NCBI GenBank assembly: GCA_036971715.1
Contig: JAVHJL010000007.1
Coordinates: forward strand, 3,038,001-3,102,000
Direction of reading: 5' to 3'
Length of the DNA: 64,000 nt
Source of the DNA: Arthrobotrys musiformis
Taxonomy: Eukaryota > Ascomycota > Orbiliomycetes > Orbiliales > Orbiliaceae
This document shows, piece after piece, positions 12,951 through 23,282 of the stretch. The position numbers and the translations under genes were made by a program. The notes beneath the pieces are model-generated. The model was not told where the DNA came from. It searched no databases and saw only the letters and a list, made by a program, of their open reading frames with translations. Within the stretch, counting starts at the first letter, position 1, and each line of letters starts with the position of its first letter.

Positions 12951-13802
12951 CTATCGAGCAATGACTTGAAAGGCGGTTCGTTCGAGAGTATATAAAGTGT
13001 GCTTGACCACAGGACGGGCAACTACACGATTAGCCTCGCCGGTTTCCTCGCGAGCACTTAGCGCCTCTTCATTGATAACTTTCCATAGGAGTCTGGGGTC
13101 AGTAAATCCCTGTTCTAAAATATCCTCCTTAACAATCCTATCATCCCGGTCCTGGGATGTTAGGAAAGAACAGCGGGAGGTGCTATAGCTCAACAATAAC
13201 CACTTGGCTCCAGGTGCTGTTAAATAAGCCATGTGCAATGACAATACCGCCAACGGGTGTACCCCGGCAGTAACCTGGCTTTTCGCCTCAACAGCTTCAG
13301 CGGCTGGGGCAATGACATAGGGAAGTTGTAGGTCCACGTCCTCCGCACAAGCTATCGCGTCTGCCGTCGACTTGTCAATAATCAAACCAAACCCTCCCTC
13401 CGCCCCCTCGAAAATTACGGATTTTCTAAAATCCAAGATTTGCTTTGTTGACAATAAGTCCAGGGTTTTCCAATTCATGCTTCCATCTTTGGATTCTCCG
13501 GCTTCAATGGCAATGGACGAGAAGTCGATGTTGTAGATTTGCTTTGGATCTTTGACAAAGTTTTTCAGTTGGAAGGAAAGGGAAGAAGTTCCGCACCCTA
13601 TGTGGAGAATTCGCGGGGAATCTGCGGATGATGAGGTAGTAATAGTGGAGAGCGAAGATTGAATTGCGGAGAGGAAAGAGGTTGCGCCAGCGGGAACGAG
13701 CCAGTCAAACGGGGAAGGGTTCTTCGTGAAGCGCGTATCCCAGTATGATTTCTCGCCGAAAGATGGGGCAGCCATATTGAAATCGCCTTTAGTCCTCGTC
13801 AA
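12951..13802 (-). CDS. Class I SAM-dependent methyltransferase (METTL13/EFM-like)
   Basis: Predicted cytosolic S-adenosylmethionine-dependent methyltransferase of 283 aa, one exon. Seen in the sequence: an N-terminal YWDTRF...FDWL block (residues 20-35), typical of the METTL13/EEF1A-lysine-methyltransferase-like group; motif I ILHIGCGTSSLS (65-76), which holds the SAM glycine loop; and an acidic residue after strand 2 (NIDFS, D93). Family knowledge suggests a protein substrate such as an elongation factor, but the sequence does not show which one. The gene is convergent with the DUF3433 gene. A second in-frame Met at residue 10 is an alternative start. No introns or disruptions were seen. Confidence 0.8.
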   Translation of the reverse strand: MTRTKGDFNMAAPSFGEKSYWDTRFTKNPSPFDWLVPAGATSFLSAIQSSLSTITTSSSADSPRILHIGCGTSSLSFQLKNFVKDPKQIYNIDFSSIAIEAGESKDGSMNWKTLDLLSTKQILDFRKSVIFEGAEGGFGLIIDKSTADAIACAEDVDLQLPYVIAPAAEAVEAKSQVTAGVHPLAVLSLHMAYLTAPGAKWLLLSYSTSRCSFLTSQDRDDRIVKEDILEQGFTDPRLLWKVINEEALSAREETGEANRVVARPVVKHTLYTLERTAFQVIAR

Positions 13803-14379
13803 TTTGGGTTAAAGGCAGAGGTAAATGCAAGCCACATGCACGGCGGAAGTAACTAGTCGGGACAGCGACAGATGCCATGTGCATGCATCCAAGCTCGAGC
13901 AGAGTCATGGAAATATTGTTCTGAACTGGTTTAAAATACAACAAATCCTGCGTGGTTTTTGTGTTGATGACACTGGCCTCGAGACTATCTAAAAACGGTG
14001 TCGAGGCTAGTTCTACTTGCGTTAGCTTGGCACCGGATTTGCATACGCCTTTGCCCGCAGGCCCTGGCGTCGGTCCAGGCGTGCAGCTTCAGGCTCGCAT
14101 CATAATACAGTTCCTCCGTGAAATAACGGATCTATAGACTATTTAAGAACCCTGGCGCCTTGTACTCCCCTTTCTGTGGATTGCAAATGCCGTAGTCTTT
14201 TGCATATAAGAATACAAGAAATCCACGTTCCTCTAAGCTCGAACTCGCAAATTAATCTGTGCTCTAACTCTCTCTCAGGCTATGAGAATCAGAGTTGCTC
14301 TCCCCGATTTCAAACCAGAAATTTCAGAATACATACACGTATACAGCGTAGACCTATATAAATTACCCGAACCTCCAAA
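13803..14379. other. Divergent promoter region
   Basis: Separates the minus-strand methyltransferase from the plus-strand F-box gene, so it should carry both promoters. No specific element is recognisable beyond AT-rich stretches near 14140-14230. Confidence 0.4.
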
Positions 14380-15756
14380 ATGCCACCATTACCCCTCTTG
14401 GCCACAGAACTTCTTCTCAAAATATTCTCTTCTGGAGACTTCACGAATGCCAATATCGCCAATTTCCAACGTGTCTGCAGGCTATTCAGAGCTATATGTC
14501 CCTACAAACGAATCATCTTCAGAGTTGACGCACCGAACCAATCGGCATGGAAACTTCTCCATTACACATTATTCAAGGACTCTTCCATAGCTACCAACTG
14601 CAGCGAAGTACTCGTTCGATTCGAGCGTCGGAATTTTAGCGATAAAGCGACATGGACGAAACGATGGAGTTGGACAGCCGAGGAACGAAAGTATATAGAG
14701 AATCTCTGCGAGGAGAAGGGATTGACGGAGCAGGTGGTAAATAATATAGTGGAAGCTGTAAACTCGGAAGCTGCATTGCCGCTGTTCTTATGCTTCACTC
14801 CGCAGCTACGATCATTACATTTCGAGTCCATAGTTAAGGACGTGCTAGTTGCACCGAGTATTCCGCGTTCTTCGTATGGGCCCGTTCTTCGGATTGCTGG
14901 TGTACCCCCTGTCCGGCGTAAGTCTCCTATGTATCGGAAACGATTGACGGCTTTGCAATACCCAGGGGCCCGTATCACTCGGCGATCGGCCAGTAGTAAA
15001 CTGTCAGACTACGTCAAAGAGCTAACACCGACCGGCCGGACATTGTGGTTCTTTGACTATTTTACGTGGATTAACTCCCCCAGGCAGACAAAGATACAAC
15101 TGCCGCTACGTCAACTAAGGCATTTCGGTATCGGTGATTCCCAACCCGTCCTTCTATACGAATTCGCGCCAATATTTTCGTATCCCGACATCACCAGTCT
15201 CGAGATCAACTGCCATAACTGGCATACGGACGTTATGGTACCTTTGGAAAACGTAAAAGCAACCATTCCAGCCGCTAATATACAAAATTTGACACGTCTG
15301 AAGATGGTCGGTCAGGGAATGGGCCCTTATGTGGGAACCTGCGATGTCTGGCAGTGGTTTCATGATGCCGTGGACCACCTTGCGGAGAGTACTTCATCAT
15401 TGAGAGAAGTTTATATCAGAACCATAGATCATGGTGGCAGCATGGAAAGGGACGAAGGGGGCAGGCGATATCATAAAGAATGCCAGTGTATCTCATATAC
15501 TAGAAGTGAAAATGTCGGAAGATTGTTCCTGAAGTTTAATCAAGAGACCCTAAACCCTATGAGAGTATTGGTCAATGGCTCAGGGTTCGACGAAAAGGGT
15601 GTATTTCAACCGGGTGCAGAGCGGCGCAGGGAGGAAGTCAAAAAAGAGCAATTGTGGAAAAGGTCTACGGGATGTCTGTCTAGCAAGGTACAGGTCGATT
15701 TCGAGTTTTATCCCTTCGTAAACCCCAGATATTCAAAGGAGATTTTACAGTACTAA
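14380..15756 (+). CDS. F-box protein, single exon
   Basis: Predicted substrate-recognition subunit of an SCF (Skp1-Cullin-F-box) ubiquitin ligase, 458 aa. The F-box occupies the first 45 residues (PLLATELLLKIFSSGDF...VCRLFRAICPY), with the usual hydrophobic and Leu/Ile spacing. The rest has no recognisable WD40 or regular LRR repeats, although segments such as LRQLRHFGIGD and ITSLEINCHNW have an irregular leucine-rich look common in fungal F-box proteins. The intronless frame starts at the ATG after a Pro-rich leader. The stop lies only 63 bases before the next gene's first ATG in the same orientation, so the two may be an old tandem pair. The ubiquitination target is unknown. Confidence 0.8.
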   Translation: MPPLPLLATELLLKIFSSGDFTNANIANFQRVCRLFRAICPYKRIIFRVDAPNQSAWKLLHYTLFKDSSIATNCSEVLVRFERRNFSDKATWTKRWSWTAEERKYIENLCEEKGLTEQVVNNIVEAVNSEAALPLFLCFTPQLRSLHFESIVKDVLVAPSIPRSSYGPVLRIAGVPPVRRKSPMYRKRLTALQYPGARITRRSASSKLSDYVKELTPTGRTLWFFDYFTWINSPRQTKIQLPLRQLRHFGIGDSQPVLLYEFAPIFSYPDITSLEINCHNWHTDVMVPLENVKATIPAANIQNLTRLKMVGQGMGPYVGTCDVWQWFHDAVDHLAESTSSLREVYIRTIDHGGSMERDEGGRRYHKECQCISYTRSENVGRLFLKFNQETLNPMRVLVNGSGFDEKGVFQPGAERRREEVKKEQLWKRSTGCLSSKVQVDFEFYPFVNPRYSKEILQY

Positions 15757-15819
15757 TAAGACTAAAATATTGCACCAAAGCCACCAAGCGTCTTTACAGA
15801 GCCCAAATTCCTTACAAGG

Positions 15820-17341
15820 ATGTTTAACTATATGAAAGCTTCAGATATATTCAACCTAATGACCACTTCAAGGGACTTCTACGAACCATGTTATCAGTAC
15901 CTATGGTCCAGCCCGCCAACCTATGATCGGATGACCGAGGAGAAGTATGCGCAGCTGATGCATTGCATTGCAACTGAAAAGCCTACTGGGTTTACGGATA
16001 TGGAATATCTCGAGATGCCGTACGAGATGAAAGCCTGGCATGGCTCTGCCGTCCGGTCCGGCTTCATGGATATACTATTGCAGGACCTCGAACTTGAGGG
16101 GGCACCGAGACTCAAAACACTGAAGCTGCATCTGTTCGGCGACTCTGGTAAATAGCCATCGTGATATTTCTAGTTTTTTTTTTTTTTTTTTTTTTTTGCT
16201 TTTCCCAGTGCAAGGAGGAAAGACGGCAATACGGGTACTAATTGATCATATGTATCTAGAATATTCATACAACTGGAACGACACCGACGAGCGGGGCCAA
16301 AGGTTTATGCGTCAACTCAAGCGCATTTCCCAAGCAAAACCATTCAATGAGTTTTCGTTAGAAGTATTGATGGAATTGGACTGCACTCTCAAACCAAACC
16401 TGGACATAAGCCACATCGACTTTTATAAACTAACAAAATTTACAGGAAAGGAAGATGTCAATCAGAAGGGCAGACCGAGCGATGTCCTACCATTTCTCAT
16501 CGAGGTGCTGTCCCAGGCGCCGAATTTGAAAGAAGTCCGGTTTTATTGGGGGGATTTATTGGCTTCTTCCGAGATACTTCGATCCTATTGGGATCTAATC
16601 GTCAAACTACAGGACATAATTCTCAACCTGGAAAAGGTGGAGTTGTTCTGCAACCTCGGAGTATTCATGCACCCTTCGTACCTCCTTCTGCCGCCAAATA
16701 ACTGCAAGAAAGTAGCATACAGCGGTGTGTTCTCGCCATCTTGGTGGCGCCACTTTGCAGCGTATCCATTTATCGCGGTCGAACATATGAGCCTGTTTTC
16801 CGTGGGTTGTAACATGCATGACGAGATTTTCGTGATCTTTGAAGACGAAGGAGGGAATAAAAAGATGTCTTTGGGTGAGAGCGGGAAGAGGGAGGATACT
16901 AGCAAGATATTACTGGAGCCTCTGAGTATGTCGGGGCTGAAGTGGTTCGACATGTCCGCAAAATCGGCGTTCCAAGGTGCGGGACGTTTTGGGACATGGC
17001 CGGCGAACACCGTCAAACGTGTCCTGGAGGCGAATAGGTATCTTACCACAGCTTGCATAAAAAATTTGGCAATAGAGACAGCGGGAAGGGTCGAAAAAGC
17101 TTTAAGAGAAGAAGAAGAGTTCGAGCTGGCGCATTTGGCAGACGACCTTCCGGTCGCTTTTACCCCACAGCTCGATTTGCAACGTGAGAAGGCTCGAGGG
17201 AGCCTCCGACGGGAGGAAGAGGCCGAAAAGGCCCGTCAAGACGATCCTGGGTCAGTATCGGATGATGACGAGAAATACGCTTTTGAAGAAGGCCCGGAAG
17301 ACTGGGTTTTTAGCAGGACTGGGAAATATTATGGTAGTTGA
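15820..17341 (+). CDS. F-box-like protein with truncated F-box
   Basis: Two exons, 15820-16147 and 16209-17341, with matching phase (486 aa). The intron carries a 24-T tract (16174-16197) just before its TTTCCCAG acceptor. The N-terminus (NYMKASDIFNLMTTSRDFYEPCYQYLW) matches the second half of an F-box. The usual LPxEIL helix is missing, because only 63 bases separate this ATG from the preceding stop. Either the real start lies in an unrecognised 5' exon or the F-box is truncated. The C-terminal 60 residues are very acidic and charged (EEEEFE, REEEAEKARQDD, SDDDEKYAFEEGPED). The family suggests SCF ubiquitin-ligase adaptor function, but with half an F-box Skp1 binding is uncertain. Confidence 0.65.
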
Positions 17342-17754
17342 AGTGATTGCAGACGGGGCGTCACTATATTACAAGGGGATTGCTTTCTGTTTCTTTTTTT
17401 AAATACGGGGTTTAAATTTGGTTTGCGAGCTCGAGATAAACTCTGCTATTTCAAATTTAACTGTACTATGAAGAGTACTAAGGTGCGCGTGCAGTCTCGA
17501 CACTAGACTAAGGTAAGGTCAACTTGAAGATACAAAATATAAAACATAAAATCTAGCGTTAAATTGCAGTGGCCTGGGGCTCTTTTAGTTGGGATTGGAT
17601 AGCTGTATAAGCCTCCCGGATAGTTATAAATAAATCATGAACTCCATTAATGCAAACTTTCTATAATGCAATGTACAAACGAGTCTAGTATGAACAAGCT
17701 AATCGTATACCACCACTGTAAGAATATATACAACCTCCACTAAATGAGACGCGA
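17342..17754. other. Convergent intergenic region
   Basis: 3' regions of a plus-strand and a minus-strand gene; AT-rich, nothing else seen. Confidence 0.4.
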
Positions 17755-18972
17755 CTACCACAACGTACCGCTAGTAGCGCTGCCTCCATGTCCCATAGTC
17801 GGCGTAGGCTGATCCACAAAGGTAGTAGGACCTCCAATGGTTCCATTGGTCGGAGCCTCCAAAACACTTTGATCCAAAACCGCCGCGATCTCCTTGGCGA
17901 GTACCTTGTGGACTTGGGTCTTGATATGCAATTTATCGGCCCAAACTCCGTTTCTAACGCCATAGCTCGGAGTCTCCTCGAGCTTCTTGATGATGTTGTA
18001 GCTATCGATCAAGAGGATGGAAGAAACGGGGTGGCTGTCGCGGAACTGTCGGACCTGTCTGGCGAGGTTGTTATTCCACGATCTCACAATCCCTTCCATT
18101 CTAGTCTTGTCCGCAGCAAATAGAGGTGCGGTTTCGAGAGGTGGGAGGTTAATGACCAAAAACACCTTAGCATCGACGTCGAAGTAAAGCTGATCCAATA
18201 GCGAGAACTGGGATGTGATTAACTCGTCGATACGGGGATCGGTAGAGTTCCCGCCGCTGCCGAAGATACCCTTTACATCATTGACGCCGAACCAGGATGA
18301 GTACATCGTGTCCACGTTTTGCTGCCATATTTTTTTTTCTGCAGGAAGGGAGGCGTATTTGGATGTGAAAAGGTTGACTTGGCCCTTGAAGGAGCGGCGG
18401 GAGGTGGTGTTTTCATTGGTGTATGTTAGAGAGGCACCTGTTGCCAAGATGATTAGTCGTTGACTTTGAACAGTGGTATTTAATACTAGGATATGACGAG
18501 AGACATACCGATTCGGGCGAGGTTATAATTTAGTGTGATAGATTCGTTGAATCTGCTAGTAATATACTGAATCCATGTTGCATTGTATTTCTCTTTATGC
18601 CATATGTCCAATGGATTTCCGAATGGTTTCTCGACCGACGGCTGAACGCCATTGACCGAGAAGTTAGTACTTGTATATGAATCTCCGCTAATAACCATAT
18701 TATAAATATATATTAGTAAATATTTAAATTATGGAATCTTAAGCGCCTTGAATATAGGGAACTCACAAACTAAACCAATATCTAACCGGCGGACCTGAAG
18801 GAGTGGGCATGGATGGCATGGACCGAGTAAATGTTGCGCCTAGCGGAATGGCTGTGGGGATTCGAGATGTTACAAAAGTGGATTGCTCCCCGACGACAGG
18901 TGATTCTGTAGCCTCTGCGACACTTTGGGCGAGAGCGGCTCCAACGAGACCGAAGAAGACTGATAGATGCAT
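17755..18972 (-). CDS. Secreted GDSL/SGNH-hydrolase (CE16-like esterase)
   Basis: Secreted carbohydrate or lipid esterase of the SGNH fold. Three exons, 18972-18767, 18687-18509 and 18437-17755, joined in phase. An N-terminal signal peptide (HLSVFFGLVGAALAQ) is followed by a Ser/Thr/Pro-rich spacer and then RYWFSFGDSYTST, the block I catalytic serine. The first intron falls inside this motif, and the correct acceptor restores it. The Gly of block II lies in NLARIGAS. Block III is WFGVND (Asn). The catalytic Asp/His pair of block V is ADKLHI. All four SGNH positions are present, so the enzyme should be active. RYWFSFGDSYT is typical of fungal CE16 acetylesterases and related GDSL lipases; the substrate is not determined. 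The C-terminal tail is Gly/Thr/Pro-rich. Confidence 0.88.
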
Positions 18973-20613
18973 CTTAGTAGATGTAGTATTTATATATAAT
19001 TGTATATGATATATTAGAAGAAAAAAGTGAAATTAATTATTGGTTGAAGGGAGTGTATTGAAAGATAGTCAAAAGGTTATATAAGGAGTGAATGTGCTGA
19101 ATGAATTGAGTGATGATGATAGAATGCCAACTTCTTCGACGATTCCGCCTCTCTTTATATCTACAATCTTCAACATCGTTAAAAATCACGAAAGGATAGA
19201 ACTTTGGTATCGTCCGTGCATAAACCATCGACGTCCCCAGAAGATCACCAATTCGAAAGCCAAGATGAAGGCTGTGGAATAGTCGTGTTGCAAGTGTCGT
19301 CCCAATCCGATCCGTCGAAACCAACGACTCCGTCCGAATAGGAAAGTCGCCAGAGAAGGCAAGGATACCACCACAGACAAACATCCACGTCCTAGCCTAT
19401 CTGAGCGACAGAATAAAACTGTAAGAGTTCTGGAAAAGGGTCAATTATCGAAATTCGTATGCGCGAGATGAAAAAATATCTAATTTAGGGAGCGAAGATC
19501 AAAACGCTCGGCATTCGGAACAGCGGGGTTACTCGAGGTTCTCGAAATCGGGATGGGCGCTGATTGCTTCCAGAATCCTCGCTTGGTGTTCAAGGGTTAG
19601 TTCGTTTCAATAGCTCGCGGATTCTCGAGATTCTTGCGAATTTAGTAAGAAAGGTGCGTCTATTCTTCCATCGAGCTATCCTGCATATTCGACACGCATG
19701 ATGAAGCTATCTCTCAGTTTCAGGTGTCTGGTATGGGGAACTGGGGCGCATCGGTTGGGTTTTATAGCTAAAGACCTTTTCTTGAGGGTCTTGTACTTAA
19801 TTAATGCAGTCTCTTTATCGATAATGCCGTCTATATTTAGCCATAGTATCTGTCTACGGATACACTAGTACTAGCTCATATCTATATGTATACCCGGGAA
19901 GATTTTGCGATACATGTACATAAGTTATTAATACATACATAATCTACCTGAGCAGCATTCTGGTTTTCGGATAGCTGTCGGATCGGGGGACCTACAAGTC
20001 AATGCGATGCGAATGCGTATCGTATTCATGGAGATATTCCAGACCTAAGAAAAATTAAAAGAGAAAAATTTTGACATCGGACCAACCGATCGAGCGAACG
20101 GGGCAAAGATAGCTTGTACTAGCCTCGAGACTAAGCTTGTACTTCATATGAGGCCAGCCCGACTTTTGAATTTTTTCTCGGCAGAATTTATATGATCCCG
20201 TTAAATCAAGGATAATTTGACGTCGAGGACCCATTATATATTAACATATTATTAACATAATTAGAATGTATGGTTTAAAAGTCTACATTAGGGGGCATAT
20301 CAGGCGGCACTAATTCCTACAAGAATGGATGTTAGAACGTTTGGTAAATGATCAAGAAGTGAAGAAGTGTTCATTGCGTGAAATTTGACTTATGGTTTAT
20401 GACTAGAGCGGTTTCGATGGAAGGGAGTGTCTGTCGGCCTTTGGCCTACCGGTCAGACACTATCGTCATATATAATGACCCAATTACATAACAAATGACA
20501 GCTATTAGTACTATAGATAAATAGTGACTCTCCCTCGCGCATATAGAATCCAGTATAACAAACATCCCCAAAACTCCAACCACCCGCGAGAACAAATAGA
20601 CATAAGAAAGCAA
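18973..20613. other. Intergenic region with a hairpin
   Basis: About 1.6 kb, AT-rich. It holds an inverted repeat at 20426-20461 (8-base outer arms AGTGTCTG/CAGACACT with an inner GGCC pair). Otherwise nothing recognisable; short open frames here do not look like protein genes. Confidence 0.4.
20426..20461. repeat. Imperfect inverted repeat (hairpin)
   Basis: Outer arms AGTGTCTG (20426-20433) and CAGACACT (20454-20461) are perfect reverse complements, with nested GGCC/GGCC inside. It could form a stem in DNA or RNA. Role unknown; it may be a 3' terminator-type structure for the small secreted-protein gene, which ends 150 bases to its right. Confidence 0.5.
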
Positions 20614-21026
20614 TTACTGAAATAAAACACTGCGAATCCTACCCCCCCATTTCTCCCCAAACTCTCTATTAATATCCACGCAGCCCCCGGTACTATTCAA
20701 TCCCCTTATCCGTCCGATCCTCATCACACCCGCACATCCGCCGGCGGTGAAGGCCACGGGAACGCCGGTGAAGTATCCACTGCCGGTATTAATCCAGATG
20801 GAGTTTGTGTAGTAGTCTATATCTATGCAGTCTGTTACTGAGGGCCAGTGGGTGTAGAGCATTTCTCCGGTACTATTTACAACCGTCTGTTGTTAGTGCT
20901 GTGAGGTTAAGTGATATCTTGGTTAAGGAAGTAGGAGGGGTACCAGTTTGAAGTTGGGTATTCATCGAGGGCTATTGTTTCCCAGGCGGACGCCGGGATT
21001 ATGAAGAGCAGGAGCGGGAGGAGCAT
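20614..21026 (-). CDS. Small secreted cysteine protein (113 aa)
   Basis: Not a recognised family. Two exons, 21026-20944 and 20872-20614, with a GTACCC...AAATAG intron that joins in phase. Residues 1-14 (MLLPLLLFIIPASA) are a clean signal peptide. The mature part of about 99 residues is rich in Gly, Ile, Tyr and Trp, and has four cysteines (TSNC, VTDC, GGCAG, GGCVD), enough for two disulphides. There is no TM segment or GPI signal. Small, secreted and Cys-containing fits an effector-like or extracellular structural protein (inference only). It shares a 322-base divergent promoter region with EMC5. Confidence 0.6.
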
Positions 21027-21348
21027 TGTAATATAGCTGGATAATATATCGCGATGGGTTTATTGTATTCAATCTTCTGAGAAAATGATGGCTGACTTCC
21101 TCGGGAATAAATACCACCTTCTTGCGATTAAACTTTCCCGTCGATAGATATCATCATGATCTGAACTCAAATTATAACCCCGTGATGTCCGTATTAATAT
21201 TGATATTATGTGTTGGAGGTTGTATTTTCCTCCGCCCAAAACAAAACGCCAAGAAATACTATCAACCACCACGAACCTTCAAGCTGCAACCGTCGTCATA
21301 ACCACACTCACAATCACGACCTCCTCCTCCACTACCACTATCGCAAAG
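21027..21348. promoter_or_regulatory. Divergent promoter between secreted protein and EMC5
   Basis: A 322-base spacer between two divergently transcribed starts. CT-rich just upstream of the EMC5 ATG (21320-21345), AT-rich in the middle. It must hold both core promoters; no specific factor site can be named. Confidence 0.4.
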
Positions 21349-21841
21349 ATGCCCCGCTCAACCCCCTCAAAGCTGCTGATAGCATTCTCCTCCCTCCTCC
21401 TCGCACACGCGTAAGTCCCCTGGTCCCAATTTCAATCGCCCGCTTCATAAGCTAATGGAAACAGCTGCTACTCCGCCCACGAACATTCCCTCCTCTCCAC
21501 CACCTCGCCCGATGCACCAGACGTAACCCTCCCGCTGGACATCACGCTCGAAACCCTCATCTCCCTGTCTTTGTTACTCGTGGGCATCGTGAGCTCGGGA
21601 TGGGAGCTGAAGCCGATTAGTTTGAGAAGTTACGCTGGAGGGGTGGAGAGCGGACGGATTTCGGTGGAGGGAAGGAAAGGCGGACTGTTTAGTGCTTTGG
21701 AGGAGAGAGGGGGGTTTTTGGATGTTAGGGTATGTCTTTTTCTCTTTATCTTTCTGAGGTTTTGGGGTGTATGCGGCTAATATGACGGGTGGATTGTAGA
21801 AACAACGGAAGGAGTTTACGGAGTGGGTTAAGACGCAGTGA
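21349..21841 (+). CDS. EMC5: ER membrane protein complex subunit 5
   Basis: Subunit of the ER membrane complex, a transmembrane insertase (family also called MMGT). Three exons, 21349-21410, 21465-21729 and 21800-21841, join exactly (369 nt, 122 aa), with GTAAGT/CAG, GTATGT/TAG and a terminal 13-residue exon. Seen: an N-terminal hydrophobic segment (LLIAFSSLLLAHA), a CYSAHEHSLL block matching the luminal YSAxxHR region, the conserved LPLDITLETLISLSLLLVGIV second TM with its LPxDI motif, and a C-terminal FLDVRKQRKEFTEWV end. Length and topology (two TMs) fit the family. Divergent from the small secreted-protein gene. Confidence 0.88.
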
Positions 21842-22202
21842 TCATGCATTCTACGAGTTTGGTTTCCTGGGGTAATCTAATGGGGTGGGAGATAATATAA
21901 TGGGCGAAAGATAGTAATACGATGGAAAGGAAGGAACTGTTCAGAAGCAATTCGATTTCGATTCATTTGGCCCCGGCTCTCTCTCTCTTCCATAATTTCT
22001 CATGTATGATAAACACAATAAAATCCCAAAACAAGAAAATACCCGTTCTATCCAACAAAAGATCCCGCACCATGGGAAACGCATGAAAAGGGAAAAAAAA
22101 GGAGGCGTAATGAATCAACCCTTCTCCTGTCAAACAACTGATAGTTCGCTTGGGGTGGAGTGAGAGGGGAAATAAACTTTTGGTTTATCGTGGGTGAAAA
22201 AT
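21842..22202. other. Convergent 3' region
   Basis: Between the EMC5 stop and the eEF1B stop. Contains A-rich stretches near 22010-22110 that suit polyadenylation of either gene. No gene seen. Confidence 0.4.
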
Positions 22203-23282
22203 CTACAACTTCTGCATGGCCTGGACGTCGGTGGACTGGACGTGGTCCTCGTCCTCCTCGATCTGCTGCTGGAGCTCGTCGAGGGAGACCTTCTCGTCCT
22301 CGACGACCAAGTTGATCTGGAGCTTCTTGATACCGAAGCCGATGGCGACCAATTGGGAGGCACCCCAGACGAGACCGTCCTTTTCGATCGCACGGACGTT
22401 GGCTTCGAGTTCGGCCATGTCGCTGGTTTTTTTGTTAGTATTTTATATACGAAGGTGAAAGAAAATTGACAGAGGGAGTGATGACTCACGTCTCGTCGTC
22501 CCAGGGCTTGACGTCCAATGTGACGATGGACTTGGCGGCAGGCTTGACCTTACCGGCCTTCTTCTTGCTGTATTTTCCAACCACATCAGTATTTTTTCTT
22601 TACGATCGTTAAGATTGCTATTAAGAATGGAAAGACGAACTTGTACTCCTCCAATCGCTGAGCCTTCAACTTCTCAGCCTCCTCATCGACCTCATCATCG
22701 GAACCGAAGAGATCGACCTCATCGTCATCTTCTTCATCGGCAGCAGCTGGTGGAGCGGCAACGGCAGCTGGGGTACCTTCAGGGCCGTAGGAGTCGAGTG
22801 GGCCAGCCTCACCGGTGAGGGACTCGAATTCTTCGGAGTAGCTGTTGATGTGGGAGAACCAGCGGGAGGCGTATGGGTATTTTGTGGCGTCTGGGGCAGA
22901 ACCAACGGCCTTGAAGATGACAACGTCGGCCTGGGATGGGGAGTACCTTTTCTCGCTGTTAGCTTTCTTTCTCCCTTTCATTCATACACAGATATATTTT
23001 GTTTTGGGTCTTTTTCGAGAGGGATATCAAGGAGAGTGGGGTAGAAATCATATTTTTTTGCGATGAATTACGGCATGTATATGGATATGAATAAGACGAA
23101 GATAGTGGGGAGGACATACCCAGTGATGTAGCTGCGGGTCTCGAGCCAGCTGTTGAGGGCTGTGAAGTAGTAGATATATATCAGCGAGAGTTTTTTTTTG
23201 ACTAGAAATGCGATGAGGACAGGAAAAAAAAGAGGGGCATACCGGTGAGGCCGATTTCAGCAGTCAAATCTCCGAAGCCCAT
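22203..23282 (-). CDS. EFB1: Translation elongation factor 1-beta (eEF1B alpha)
   Basis: Guanine-nucleotide exchange factor that recharges eEF1A with GTP during translation elongation. Five exons: 23282-23243, 23159-23120, 22946-22641, 22567-22490, 22422-22203 (684 nt, 227 aa); all phases agree. The N-terminal part is GST-C-like (YSPSQADVVIFKAVG, ASRWFSHINSY). The acidic linker DEEDDDEVDLFGSDDEVDEE contains the CK2-type DLFGSD motif. The C-terminal exchange domain is nearly textbook: SIVTLDVKPWDDETD, GLVWGASQLVAIGFGIKKLQI and the ending DHVQSTDVQAMQKL. That ending, with its penultimate Lys, is the catalytic tip that enters the eEF1A Mg/nucleotide site. The intron-rich 5' half and CT-rich upstream DNA are typical of highly expressed fungal genes. 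Confidence 0.97.
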
